Positions 10,856 through 22,559 of a stretch of 64,000 nucleotides of DNA are shown here, in pieces. Source of the stretch: Perca fluviatilis (Eukaryota; Chordata; Actinopteri; Perciformes; Percidae); NCBI RefSeq assembly GCF_010015445.1, contig NC_053133.1, forward strand, positions 5,434,200 through 5,498,199, given 5' to 3'. The notes beneath the pieces are model-generated. The model ran no database searches. It had not been told where the DNA came from and worked only from the letters and a program-made list of their open reading frames with translations. The stretch's first letter is position 1, and each line of letters starts with the position of its first letter. A program made the translations under genes and the position numbers.

Positions 10856-12186
10856 AATAAATATTTAATGATAGAAGTGTTTCTACTCAATACTACCCCT
10901 AATTACCAACAGCTACTGATATTTTATATCTTTGCTTAATCTAGATTAGTAAAGAACAATTTCTTGGGGTACACATTTCTGTTTTTTAAAGACGTGTACT
11001 TTGAATGTAAATATATTGTGTGGTCCAGACCTGGGGTTACCAAGGCAACACAACACTCAAGCTTCCTGGCACTGCTCCCTAATCCCCCTAATTTGTTCTA
11101 TAATGTATGTAGGAGGTGGGGACATGCTGAAAGTGTTTCATTACTATGATAGTGTTTTTATGTTCATTCTGTGTGATATTGCAGTTACACTGATTTTATA
11201 AGGGATTATGTGATTTGTAGTTAATGGGATAAAACATGCAACCCCCTGTGGGGTCCTTAAAGATGAGTTTCAAACTGCACTGAAAGAAGGAAAACTGCAG
11301 ATAATACATCTACATATACTTTGACTTGAAGGCTGTGAGTTCACCTCTGTACCGGTCTGATATTTCGGAGAACCCTGCAGTCCATTTTGCATTCTGGACA
11401 GTGACATTTGAAATGATCTCATCTCGAAAACTTAACCTGACTTTATTGCTTCCTCTGTTGAAAGATTAAAGTTTTTGGCCTGTTATCTTTAAAAATCCAG
11501 CCTGGAAGTCTGTCACTGGGGGAGTGAAAAAACAACAGGAGTGGTTGACAATTGTGTATGATGGAAAGTTTATTTGCCGATGGGTAGCAGGACTCTGCCA
11601 GTGACAGGAGGGACTGGAAACTATTTGCTGAAACTATCTGAACCTGCGAGCCATTTATCAGGTGGACTGTAATGAACAAAAGCACTATCTCAGAACTTTT
11701 TGTCCGTCGTTCGATACCATATCTGTCCTCTGTCGCTATGTAGTTAGTGTTGCTCTGAGGGATCATCCTGTCTGACATTTGGGACTTGTCAGACATAGTG
11801 ATGGATGATTGAGGGGGTTGTGGTAACACGTCTACCTAAACGCTCTCTCTCTGTTGAGGGATTCTGAGCTTTCTCTTTCAACCAGCTTCTTTTAAATGGC
11901 CGCTGGCTCTGGGTTTGCACCAGCAGGCTGCCAGTTTGCCGGCAGTCCTGCAGAGCTCGGTGCAGCACAAATTCTATCCAATCCTATTTCTCTGGATAAG
12001 ATGAACTTCTTTCTGAATGCAAGATAAAGTGAAAGCTTAGACTTTCAGCAATAGTGTGAAAAGTTTTATAGTTTTTAGACTAAAACTTCCTGTCTAATAT
12101 ATTACCTGCACATTCTTGATTGAAAAAGGAATTTCTAGCTTTCTCTACTTTTACTGTTGATTTCTCCATCCCATAGTGCCCTAGTA
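10856..12186. other. Non-coding, no gene recognised
   Basis: The minus-strand frame at 11829-11443 (128 codons) has no recognisable domain and no splice context. No repeats were recognised here. Confidence 0.4.
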
Positions 12187-12572
12187 CGGTGGCCCTGAAG
12201 TGCAAATCACAACAGCAAATAGAAAAACGCAATGGCAAATAGGAAAACAAAACGGCAAATAGGAAAACACGACAGCAAATAGGAAAACACTTCAACAAAT
12301 CATAGAAAACAACGGCATTAACTTCTACCGGAAAAGGTAGGGCCAATCTAGCAGAGGACGGACCCTCCTGACTGGACAGATGGACTGTCCGTCTGTTAAA
12401 AGTTTCACCTCTCCTTCCTGTTAAAAGACAGACAGTCCATTTGCCATTTTGTTTTCCTATTTGCCGTTGTGTTTTATGATTTGTTGAAATGTTTTCCCAT
12501 TTGCCGTTGTGTTTTATGATTTGCTGTTGCGTTTTTCTATTTCCTGTTGTGGTTTTCACTTCAGGGCCACCG
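12187..12572. mobile_element. Foldback element with internal 20-bp tandem repeats
   Basis: The ends CGGTGGCCCTGAAG and CTTCAGGGCCACCG are perfect inverted repeats. The inverted similarity continues inward through repeated GCAAATAGGAAAACAC units (four on the left arm, three or four complementary ones on the right), leaving about 100 bp of unique centre. The 199-codon minus-strand frame over it comes from this palindromic structure. No clear target duplication was found. Confidence 0.75.
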
Positions 12573-14220
12573 CACACCAGCAGTAATAGTAAGGTTTCTT
12601 TCAGCATTGGTGCTAAGGTCATTTGGTCTGGACCAAAGAAAAAGAAAATGCTTGTATGAATGTTCCAAGTCGTATTCACAAACTTTTAACAGCACTGATT
12701 ATACTGAAGAGATTTGGTCATTAGCATAATCCATGCCTCGAAAGTTGCTATATAAAGCTATCGGTCATGCTCTCTTTATGGATAAGTTTAATTCATAAAA
12801 ATGCTACCAAAGAGTAAAAAGAAGGCTTTCAGACTGCAGAGCTTCGCAAATCTGTAGATGAAAAAGGAGGACCCAAAACTATTACGAAACATTAACAGCA
12901 CAGCTGCTAACAGTGTGTCATCAGCGCAGCACTCACAGACATAAAAATGGAAAAGTTTGTCATGAAGTAAGATGCCAAGAATCATCTTTCTAAAAAAAAA
13001 AAAAGCTGGTCATGACTTACATAAGAGCTGATGATATGGTATATGATATGGATATGTTGAAGGCTAAGAATGGAACTGGAAGCCATTCTATATTGTTGTT
13101 ACTGTCAACAAATTCCATGCAACAATGTGTTAGTATGTTTCTCTTTAGTCTCTGACTTTCCTACTCTTTCTGTGGCTCATTCGTCCCAACTGACACAAAA
13201 CGTTTTTTAAAGGCTGAGTCATTTCCTAAAAACAGCTGGACCATGTTGTTATACTCAAACAGCAGCCTGACTGAAAGAAACAGTGAGCTTTCACTCTTTT
13301 TAAATGATGTTCCATGTGATAAAATGGCATAGCGTATATCTGTGATAATCATAACGGTGTTTATACTTAAACCTTCATATTTCTTATTTATGGTCATATT
13401 CATATTTCATGTGAAGACCCTGCCCATCTCAAACTCATCAACCAATAGTTAAAATATGCTCACACACATAGACGAGGAGAGGAAAGGCAGGAATGCACAC
13501 CATGACTTTCCTTCACTGATTTCGCAGATATTTACTGGATGGTATTAGAAGTCGTAGCTGTACAGTCCACCAACCAAAGGTTTTAGAAATCACTGATCAC
13601 GGAAGGTTTGTATCATGTGGATGCAGTTTTGTTGTCATTACTTAGAATTCCTCATGGGGGAGACAGAAACTACGCACTATAGCTTTAAGAAACTCCACAT
13701 CCCACTTGTAACCAAACATGTGTTGCGTGGGGTTATTGTAATCATCTTTGGTCAGGTCTTTGCAGTCAGAGCAAATGCAGCGTGGAGTTCGTGCATCGTG
13801 CATGACAGTCACCTTTTGCCGGCTAAACTCAACCGCAACAGCCACTAAACTTATATTTCATGTGACCGCTCGGCTAATCTTTGTCATGTGACCTGTCGGA
13901 GGTCATCGTAGTTTCGTAAGATATCATACATGCATAGTTTGTTTGCATATGTTTTTGTTTGATATCATCCAAACCCATTTCTGTGTTGGTTTTTAACAAC
14001 AATGGAGCTCTATGGCACAGAGGATACACAATACTTGTTAGGAGATACCTTCCCTGTTGGTTTGGGTCTGCAAATTAGAGTTGTTGACAAACGGAATAAA
14101 TCATCAGAATTATTATTTCAACATTTAAAATACAGAATAATCACTCAATATTTCTTTATGCTGTCATACTTAATGATTTAGTGTTGTAATGAACACGGGG
14201 TCAGTGATAAATGCACAGAC
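12573..14220. other. Non-coding; one MITE end near 13620-13690
   Basis: No gene was recognised. The sequence ending ACGCACTATAGCTTTAA near 13670-13687, read in reverse, resembles the end of a common TTAA-flanked fish MITE. A partner end was not found. Confidence 0.35.
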
Positions 14221-14225
14221 ATGCG

Positions 14226-14257
<32 letters not shown>

Positions 14258-14412
14258 CCCCCCATGTAAGGTGGTGTAATAGCAAAGCACGACTGGTGAG
14301 AAGAGCTTCACCATGCATGGATGATAGGCTTGGTTTTCCCTTTTACATTCACAAAGTCAATTCCCCAACCTCCATATCTCTGACACACACACACACACAC
14401 ACACACACACAG
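14226..14412. repeat. Two (CA)n arrays 130 bp apart
   Basis: CA tracts at about 14228-14256 and 14383-14410 flank unique sequence. A short (CT)n-rich stretch with a duplicated ATCTATCTCTCTCTCATCCC follows at 14525-14620. Confidence 0.9.
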
Positions 14413-15046
14413 CTCTATGCTTCCCTAGTTTCTCCTCTCTGATTGCAATTAGTGAATTATGCACTTGGACTTTGGCCAGCTATGCAGGATTAAATTATTC
14501 ATGAATGTTAATAGGCACTGCCTTTCTCTCTCTCTCTATGTCTCTGACTCTCTCTCTCTCTGTGAATCTATCTCTCTCTCATCCCTCCAGTTGTGAATCT
14601 ATCTCTCTCTCATCCCTCCAGTCCCTAGCTCATACAGCCCATGCCGGAGAGATAATATTGACCTTTTCATTGGGGCATGTTATTAGGAACTGCTCTCTAT
14701 TAAAACAAATGATGACATTGTCTGTAAAGCACAATACAATAAGTCATTTCAAAGGGATTACTTTGGCTTCCGCCCGGCGAGAGCGAGAGTAAACTCAATA
14801 CAGCTCTGGAAAGTCAAAGTAAAATGAACAATGATGAATGAAGTAAACAGTAGAATCCCACGTTTAGCAGCGTACAGGCTCTGTGATGCAGCCTCGTTGT
14901 TTACTACCAGTGTGCATTTACATACAGCACAATCCCAGCCATTTATTACTATCTGCAAAACTATTTTATTTCCATTTTGTCTTATAGATGTTACACACAG
15001 CAGTTTTTAAATTGCATTGTCTTTGTCAAATTAAGTGTTCATCATC
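14413..15046. other. AT-rich non-coding sequence
   Basis: No gene. 14440-14520 is dense in TAAT/ATTA cores (GCAATTAGTGAATTATGC, GATTAAATTATTCATG), the look of many vertebrate conserved regulatory elements. This is an impression that needs alignment. Confidence 0.3.
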
Positions 15047-15458
15047 ATCATCATAATAATAATAACTTATTTTTGTAGCACCTTTCATGAAACCCAAGGA
15101 CACTTACAGAATTACAGTGGCTATACTAAGGGAGGTTGTAGGCTATGGTGAACAACTGGGGTTTCAGGAGTTTTTTGTTTTTTTTTCATTTCCAGGGATG
15201 TAGCATTTCGGATATCTGCAGGGAGGGTGTTCCAGAGGGATGGGGCTGCAACACTAAAGGCTCTGTCTCCGAAGCTACAGAGGCTCATGTGGGGAATGGA
15301 GAGAAGGCCAGCATCTGAGGACCGCAGGTTTTGGGCTTAGGGTGTATGGATGGAGGAGGTTGGAGAGGTACTGTGGGCCAGGGGCATGGCCAGGATGTGA
15401 TGTATGATATATGTGATGCGGGACTTAATTGGGAGCCGGTGAAGGTGAATGAGGGTTG

Positions 15459-17323
15459 CTCGATAGTGTTTTTTGCCCCCAACGACCGCTGCTTCCAAGG
15501 CACTTTACCCTAACCTTAACCGGACCTCCTCTTCAAATGTTTTAAACTTGTCCAAACTGTTCACCCCCATCACCCATACAGCTTTCACTTCTAGAGAGGG
15601 GACTTCCCTACATTCCACAACCATCCCGCTTTGACTGGGAGGAACTTCACAGGGATCTTCATAAATACGACGCATCAAACTTATCAATCAGTTTCACTCC
15701 CATCCCCAATCACGCCCGTTTCATCTATTTACTCAGCCATCCAATTGGGAACCACTCCATCATCAACTCGACCCTGTAGTTAATAAACTCATTAAAAACA
15801 ATAAACAGACCCTCCGCTCATATCGACCACCGCCAGAGACCCCAGACAACTTGTCTGGCGAGGAGCGCAGGGCCCTTTCACAACTTCGTCATAACCCAAA
15901 CATCATTATTAAACCAGCCAACAAAGGATCAAAAATTGTTATCATGGACATGAATCAATACCAAATGGAAGCTAATAGACAACTATCCAGCATCAAACAC
16001 TATCAACCCATTCAATCAGGTATTCAACCACAAACCCAAGTTAAACTCAGGGACATCATCCAATCACTTTATAACAAAAAAATTCTCACTGCCAAACAGA
16101 GAGATCATCTTTTCGGACCCACGCCCTAGATATTTCTACCTTCTGCTAAAAATCCATAAAGAACCCCACACCTGGACCATTCCCTGTGAGGTTCCCCCGG
16201 GTAGACCCAAAGTCTCAGACTGCAGCAGCATGTCCTACAATATCTCTACATACATTGAATATTTTCTTGGTCCCCTCTCCACTCAACACCCAAGTTATAT
16301 AAAGGACACATATCATTTTCTGGACATCATCCGACCCATGGTTGTCCCCCAGCACTCACATCTTTTCACCATTGACATGACAGTCAAATCAGTTTTCAAT
16401 AAATGGAATCCTGAAAGACCAGATAAAGAAATCTTACAACTCTTGGATCTCTGCCTCAATAACAATGACTTTCTTTTCAATAACAAACATTATCTTCAGG
16501 TTCACGGGACAGCCATGGGTCAACATTTTGCACCACCATACGCCAACATTTACATGAGCGAGTGGGAGCGGGAGGCACTGGCCAAATGCCCACATCAACC
16601 CCTTCTTTACCTTCGCTTTTTGGACGACATTTTTGGTATTTGGACGCATGACATCTGCCTCTTCCCACAGTTTCTCAATATTCTCAACAATCATCATCCC
16701 TCCATTAAAGTTAAACACACAATAGACCCAGTACAGGTGAATTTTCTAGACACCACAGTTTTCTTTCAGCCAACCACTCCAACACACAACGGTCTTTTTT
16801 CCAAGGTTTACTTTAAACCAACTGATACACATGCACTCCTCCATAAAACCAGTTACCACCCAAAACACACCTTCAAAGGTATCATAAAATCACAGATCAT
16901 CCGTTTTCACCGCCTCTCTTCCCACCAATCAGACTTCCAGACAGCCATCACCACTCTAGTCACCATCCTCAGAACCAGAGGTTACAGTAAACGCTTCCTC
17001 CGCACTATCAAAAACAGCACCTTGGCCGCCCTCGCCCGTACTCGCTCCACCCATTTTTCTACACCAGTCCAGGTCCTCAATTTAGATGGTGTCCCGCCTT
17101 CGACTCTCTCATCGGCCTTATTCACTCACCCCAACCAAGTTCCACATCCCATCCCCTACCCTCTACCCAGCCCTCATCCTAATCCCCACTGTCTCTTCCC
17201 CCACCCTAACCAGGGTCTGCATCCCATCCCCTACCCTAAACCTAACCCTCCCCCTAACCCTAACCATAACCAGTGCCTAATCCTAGTGCCATGCTGCCTG
17301 GAAGGCAAAAAACACCAATAAAC
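15459..17323 (+). mobile_element. Penelope-like element inserted in the L2 fragment
   Basis: The 1865-bp insert is flanked by ATGAGGGTTG at 15449-15458 and 17324-17333. Its ends form imperfect inverted repeats: AGTGTTTTTTGCC with GGCACT near 15464-15505, and their complement near 17287-17320. Short CCCTAACC-type motifs lie just inside both ends (15508-15523, 17240-17275). It carries a Penelope-type reverse transcriptase but no GIY-YIG endonuclease domain could be seen after it. Confidence 0.8.
15780..17321 (+). pseudogene. Penelope-like reverse transcriptase, frameshifted
   Basis: The N-terminal piece (to 16129) has IIIKPANKGSKIVIMD, a hallmark of Penelope-like reverse transcriptases. The frame then shifts near 16125, where PRYFYLLLKIHKEP continues in another frame. 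The 363-codon frame from 16230 contains FTIDM (first catalytic Asp, residue 49), HGTAMGQHFAPPYANIYM (92-109) and YLRFLDDIFGIW with the catalytic Asp pair at 132-133, followed by VNFLDTTV and KPTDTHALLHKTSYHPKHTF. The usual SLYTNI-type residues after the first Asp are missing, suggesting a small deletion. After about residue 270 the protein becomes a Pro/Asn/His low-complexity tail; the GIY-YIG nuclease is absent. It is not expected to be active. Confidence 0.8.
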
Positions 17324-17993
17324 ATGAGGGTTGGGTGATGTGCTGCCAGGTCTTGATGTGGTTGAGGACCCTGGCAGCAGAGTTTTGGACATACTGGAGC
17401 CTGTTTAGGGTTTTTCTGGGGACCCCAGACTGGACTCCATTGCAGTAGTCCAAACGGGAGGTAAAGAAAGCATGAATGAGGGTTTCTGCCACGGAGTCAG
17501 AGCATGATGGCCGGAATGTTTTTAAAGGAATATTTCACCATTGGAAAGATGAATATATATTTAAATTGGGTCACTTATGTAGTAGAAATTAAAAATGTAT
17601 TTCGAAATTGGTGGCTTCTAAGCTGAGAAAAGCCAGAAAATGTGTTTTTGGCTCATGTGGATGAAAGACACCAAATCCCAGAATGCCCTTGCCTCGCTGC
17701 TTTGGCGTCTACTCCCAAGCCACGCCTACCCTTTACAGACAGACAGTGAGGCGATCAACTCAACAAGTGTGTTTTATTGTCATTTCAACCATATACACGA
17801 AAAAACGTTTCACCGTGGCTCAAGTGGTGTTACACATTTACAACATGCTTTTTTTTTGCCACAGCTGATACATTATCCGGACTTCTTTGAGCGGATTGAT
17901 TGATAGCTACAGAGTGAACAGAACTGTGTCTATGGCAACGCTCTGCTATGCATGGCAACGGTGTGTTATCCTTAGCAGCGGTCTGTTATGTAA

Positions 17994-18112
17994 GGGTTAA
18001 TGCCCGACGAGGTGTCCATTGTCAGGTATTAATGGACGACGGCGAGGCGTGAACCGTCCGACGCCGAAGTCCATTAATACCTGACAATGGACACCTCGAA
18101 GGGCATTAACCC
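17994..18112. repeat. Hairpin with 44-bp arms
   Basis: Arm 17994-18037 is complementary to 18069-18112 at 42 of 44 positions. The 31-base loop has its own short GACGG/CCGTC pairing. A related loop sequence with one arm only is found at 27785-27830. Confidence 0.9.
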
Positions 18113-18114
18113 GC

Positions 18115-18921
18115 TTATACCATGGTCACTTGCCAAATAACATATTTTTAAAACATTAGTTCATATTTTAATTAGTTTTACAATCGAAATCTAAAGTTTA
18201 TCCAAACAATAACTCCGTTTCCTGGTTACACCTGACGGTTTGACTAATACCTGGAACAATCATTCCCATCCATCAGGTTCTTATGCAATGCAAACGTTGT
18301 TCTCTCCACCAGGAATTAGGAAGAACCTTAGATACGACTTGCCTCCCTTAGCAACCAGAGATATTTATATAGTCCGCTCAGCTGATAGAACCCTTCAGTT
18401 TAGCTACGAGCCAGAAAGCTAACGCTATGCTAGCAAGATCCAAAGTCAATAACATTGTGTACAGTTGGCAATCAGTAAAAATAATTTGACAGTATGTTGA
18501 ACAACAAGACAAGCTAGCTATCCAGCCATGTCATTGTCCCCAAAACAATATAACGACTTTTACGAAGAATTTGATCCGCGATGTGTAAAGTTACTGTCGG
18601 CTGCAGCGGCGCAGCCTGAAGCAGCGACCTGAACAGTGAACGGGATGTGAGATAACGTTATTCGCTGTGAAACAAAGTCAGTCCAGAGGGCCAGTAGAAC
18701 TTACTTCTTGCAGCCTGTGTGTTTTAGCGCCATCCTGTGGTGTTCAGAGGACGATTTGGAAATAATAAATCCACATTTCCTTTTTGATTTAATGTAGCGC
18801 ATTCATATAGAACAGTAAACAGTCAGTTTCACCGAACTCCTTTAGTAGGTGTCCTATATCACTTTTTAATGGACACCCTGCAGCCAATCAGAATCGAGTA
18901 TTCACCCAGACCATGGTATAA
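18115..18921. mobile_element. Nested TIR element (TTATACCATGGTC ends)
   Basis: TTATACCATGGTC at 18115-18127 is perfectly inverted at 18909-18921. The right subterminal CAGCCAATCAGAATCGAG is familiar from fish interspersed repeats. Part of the interior (18480-18592, including ATGTCATTGTCCCCAAAACA) is shared with 27868-27960. No target duplication was resolved, and the relation to the adjacent hairpin is unclear. Confidence 0.55.
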
Positions 18922-20199
18922 CAAGAAATAACAGACCGGATTCTACATTAGAATTCAACCAAGCCATGAAAGAAGGCTAACACATAGCTACTAGCATTAG
19001 CTCTTGGTGGGCTGTGGTATAAACATCGAGTATAAACACAGCCGTAAATTTGCGTGGGATGTAGCTAGAATTGTCGGCATTTTACAGTCACAAACTCCAC
19101 CAGCAGTTAGCTAGCAGGTAGTTGGACAGTCCGTGGTAACACAGCCCTCCTCCACTAGCTAGTCTTACCCGGTGACAGAGCAGCAGGCTGGATTGTCCGG
19201 TACAGCAATATTTCCACAACAACAAAAACACAGCAGTTTCTGAACTCACGTTGGGAGTTTCGTTGAAGTTGGATGTAGTCCAGTTTGTTTAATGAGCGGA
19301 CACTTGCAAGCAGGATTGGTGGAACAGGTGGCCGGCTAGCGTTAGCTTTCCACCGGCACACTCGTTCAACGCTCCCCGCTGATGAGGTCTCTTTACCGGC
19401 CAGAGGCATCGAGCACCACCGCTGGTCTCCGTGCAAGCGAAGCTCGCGTAGTGTGTCGAGTATTGTGTCTGTAATGAAGTTTCCTGCATATTCTCCGATC
19501 TGTACCAATGTATCCCGGTGGTACACGTGTGCGGTAGTTTGAATGCACATAATTGTTGTTCTAAAATTTTCGTAGGGATGAAAAGTTTCTGCTCCTGCTG
19601 AGAAGCTAAGCGAGGATTCAAGATGGCTGACACTCGTTTTTTCCTCGGCAATCTCCGGAAAAAGCCGACAGTCCAACCCCCTTTGGGCTATGCGGAAGTG
19701 GCTCCTAATACTGGCTGTAGTCTTTTGCATCTGGGCAAAAAAGCCTCAGATGATGCAAAAATCGTCATTTTGCGTCATCTGAGGCTTTTTTCCAGACCCA
19801 CAATACAGAGATCTCCCCTCTCAGGGGGACATGAGGGAGGGAAGCACGGTCATTAAAAAATACTACCGGGTTTCTAATGATACAAAGCTTAATGCAAAAT
19901 CTGTGAAGTTTCCCTTTAAGATGAAAAAAGGCAGATTTGGTGATAGATTTGATGTGAGTATTGAAAGAGAGGGTGGAGTCTAGGATTACACCAAGGTTGC
20001 GGACCTCAGAGGATGGGCAGATGGCGTACCCATCGACATCCAAGATTAGATCTCCAACCTTCTGGAGCAGCGCCTTAGCATTATAGCTTGGTACAGTTAT
20101 TACTGTTCACAAAGTGTTTGCTTCTATAGAGTTAACAGTGTGGTGGTATTGTTGGTGTTGTCATATTTTTGAATGCCTAAATTGTTCACATTAAGCTGA

Positions 20200-20650
20200 C
20201 AGGAACGAGCCTGACAAGACGACAAGAAGTTGGGTCTGGGAACTCACCATTGGCAGGGTTCAATCCGAGGGGCGAGATAAACGGTTGTCTTTCAAATTCC
20301 CTCTGCACTTATAGCCAACTAGAGCAACGCTAGTTGATAGATTAAACTTTTGCCGTATCCGGTCGGCAAAACCCTGAACACATCTTCCTTTTTTAAGAAT
20401 GACTTCAGTGCTTAACTCCAAGTCTTCCAGAGTCGCAGCTAAAGCCGATTCGACCGCTGTTCGCCAGCAGCAGCAACAATCTTCTTTGTTATCAAGTAGC
20501 AGGCCCACCGACTCTATACACAATGTGATTGGCCTGACCAGAATTTGTTTTTTCCAGATCGCAAGCCAACGGAGAGTCGCTAGACTGACCCTGGCTGCAA
20601 ATTACATGTGCTGCCACTAGGGTGCGTCTAGGTTTCTAGGCTAGACAGGA
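20200..20650 (-). mobile_element. Repeat carrying a helicase-like Walker A relic
   Basis: On the minus strand near 20400-20320 one frame reads FLKKEDVFRVLPTGYGKSLI, matching the Walker A motif of RecQ/DEAD-type helicases (PTGxGKS), followed by YQLA and then a stop. The block ends near 20645 with CCTAGAAACCTAGACGCACC (read on the minus strand). The 87-codon frame listed by simple translation (20523-20260) is in another phase and is not the meaningful one. It is probably a non-autonomous derivative of a helicase-encoding element or a processed fragment. The element boundaries are approximate. Confidence 0.5.
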
Positions 20651-22500
20651 ATCTCTGGTCGTGTGATTGACGGCTGCTGTCAGTAATGTGGCGTTATCAT
20701 TAGGCAACGCAAACTATTTGGGAGGGTTGAAGGTGAATGGTACAAAGCCGCTGACTTTGAATCTGGAGACCTGCTCACATCTCATTTCCTACCAGCAGTC
20801 AATGCTGGGATCCATCTTTCTGGCTTCCCAGATGTACAGTGCTGGGATACATCTAGACATGGATGTCCCATGTCATGGATGTTAGAAAGACGTGATCTGA
20901 GCAAACCTCTGCTGGAGGAGACATTGCTAGCAGAACACACCTCATTCTCTGACTCAACTGTCAGTTGGTGCATTGTGGGTAATGTAGGCGCCAGGTTTGG
21001 ACAGTGAAGAAGTGTGTGTGAAAGAAAAAAAGATATCTCCATCGTGTTATAGGAGTGCATTGCTAAATAAGTACTCTTTTCACCATTCTAAGTCAATTCA
21101 AAATTACCCAGGAATCCTGGTCTTTAAGTCCTAAAAGGTTCTTCAATTTCATGACATCTTGGCACTTTTTTGGGGGTAACTTGGAGGACTTGTTGCTCTC
21201 TCTCAACCCTGTAATGGATAAACACTTAGGGAGTCACATTTCTATCTTCTTTTTTTTCCTTATGTGATTTTAGTAAATGTATTTATTTATAAATCTTCAA
21301 CATCTTTATTTTATTGTTTATTGAATCTAAACTTAAGCAATATTTTCACTTTCCTTTAGTCTCCAAACCTCCTTTTTCTCTGGACAAAAGCATGTTTACC
21401 ACATTTGGCATCTTGTATTCATGTCTTTTATGACATCATACATTTTTAATTTTTCTTACTGGTATTTACATTATGCTTCATATTGTAACATTTCAACACT
21501 TGGTGTGAATATGGAAATCAATCACCCCTTTCTTCCCTCACTTCTTTGTCAGACATCCCACAGACTGACTAAGCTGCTGTTGGTCATTATGCACGTTGAA
21601 AGACTGGACGGCTTCACAGCTCAGTCCACCCGACTGCCTGTCAATCACTCTTAAGTCTAACATCCAGTGAAAGAGGGTGATGTGAGCATCAGGCTGCACA
21701 GGCCGGATGAGATTGACAGACGGAAAGAGGAAGACAAGATTATAGCAGGAATCTCTGTGTAGTTGTCCATCCTCCTTCATAGAAAGCTCAAACATTTGAA
21801 GAGCAAATCCTCCAGTGAGGAGGCCTCTGAATTGTTTTGTTGTTGTCTTTTCCTGCCCATTTGGGTGGTCAAAATTGATACCTTAGTACAAGTTGTGACA
21901 TTTCACAACACACACTGGACAACTGGCAGAAAATGAAGCAGGTGAAAGCCCCAAAGTGTAGGATCTTAACACTTTGGACTTTAGTTGCCCCCAGTAGTAG
22001 TTTAATAGAAACGGACACTGTCGCTACCCTGCACCCCTTGAACAAATCTGACCCAGCAACAGAATGAAGGCCTGAAAGCAACACACAGAACATTTTCACC
22101 AGGATAATTTACTGTTTGAAACATTCTATCATCACATAAAATGATACACAGGCTTACATTGCAAATATGCATCCCTATACATTTTATACATTTTCCGTCT
22201 TTGAGTGTAGAGTTAAGAGTTAAAGGTTCAGTTCACCCAAATCACAAAAAGAAAAGGAGGATTTATCACTTGCCTCTAGTGATGTGTTGCCACACAGATA
22301 GTTTATTTCATCTGTCCAGGTTTTGAAATATCTGTTTCCACCTCAATACAACAAAGGCAAATTTCAATTTCAATCAGGAGAGATAGATTAAAAGATGGGC
22401 TTAGAGTTGATGAGAAATTAATTCATGTAATTTAGTGTGCAAGAGGAGATAATATCACACATATAACCATGTAAGGAGTCTTTTGGTGATTAGATGGTGA
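20651..22500. other. Non-coding; TTAA-MITE end near 22217
   Basis: No gene was recognised. At 22217 the sequence TTAAAGGTTCAGTTCACCCA begins, the typical end of an abundant fish TTAA MITE; similarity fades by about 22340 and no right end was found. The rest holds no supported feature. Confidence 0.4.
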
Positions 22501-22512
22501 CATCATATCTAT

Positions 22513-22540
22513 AGATATATATATATATATATATATATAG
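22513..22540. repeat. (AT)n microsatellite
   Basis: About 13 TA units. Confidence 0.95.
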
Positions 22541-22559
22541 AAAATGAGTGAAGAACAAC

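Larger units (their letters stand above)
17526..19915. mobile_element. 2.39-kb TTAA-flanked DNA element
   Basis: It lies between TTAA at 17522-17525 and TTAA at 19916-19919 and splits the L2 coding sequence exactly at an FHLKN codon run. The ends are AGGAATATTTCACC and, read inward from the right, AGGGAAACTTCAC. TTAA targets are used by piggyBac and Kolobok elements; the AGG start favours Kolobok-like. No transposase was recognised, and the minus-strand 191-codon frame at 19730-19155 shows no known domain. Two further structures, a long hairpin and a nested TIR element, lie inside. Confidence 0.75.
15047..20080 (-). pseudogene. L2-type LINE, 3' part, split by two insertions
   Basis: Three pieces read in order on the minus strand. 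20080-19916 encodes the segment with DGYAICPSSEVRNLGVILDS, joining FFHLK. 17525-17334 encodes VAETLIHAFFTSRLDYCNG through AARVLNHIKTWQHIT. 15458-15047 encodes the last C-terminal stretch and ends in (ATT/ATG)n at 15060-15040, the usual L2 tail. These blocks follow the reverse transcriptase in L2/CR1 LINEs. The breaks coincide with a TTAA duplication and a 10-bp duplication, so both gaps are insertions rather than rearrangements. Confidence 0.8.

Noticed and set aside
12080..12679. 199-codon minus-strand protein
   Set aside because: It spans the foldback element at 12187-12572 and its inverted repeats; there is no family similarity.
17240..17275. True telomere or chromosome end
   Set aside because: The CCCTAA-like motifs are short, degenerate and inside a Penelope-like insertion with unique sequence continuing on both sides.
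19155..19730. 191-codon minus-strand gene inside the TTAA element
   Set aside because: No domain was recognised, three overlapping frames are open, and the region is interior to a non-autonomous element; coding status cannot be supported.
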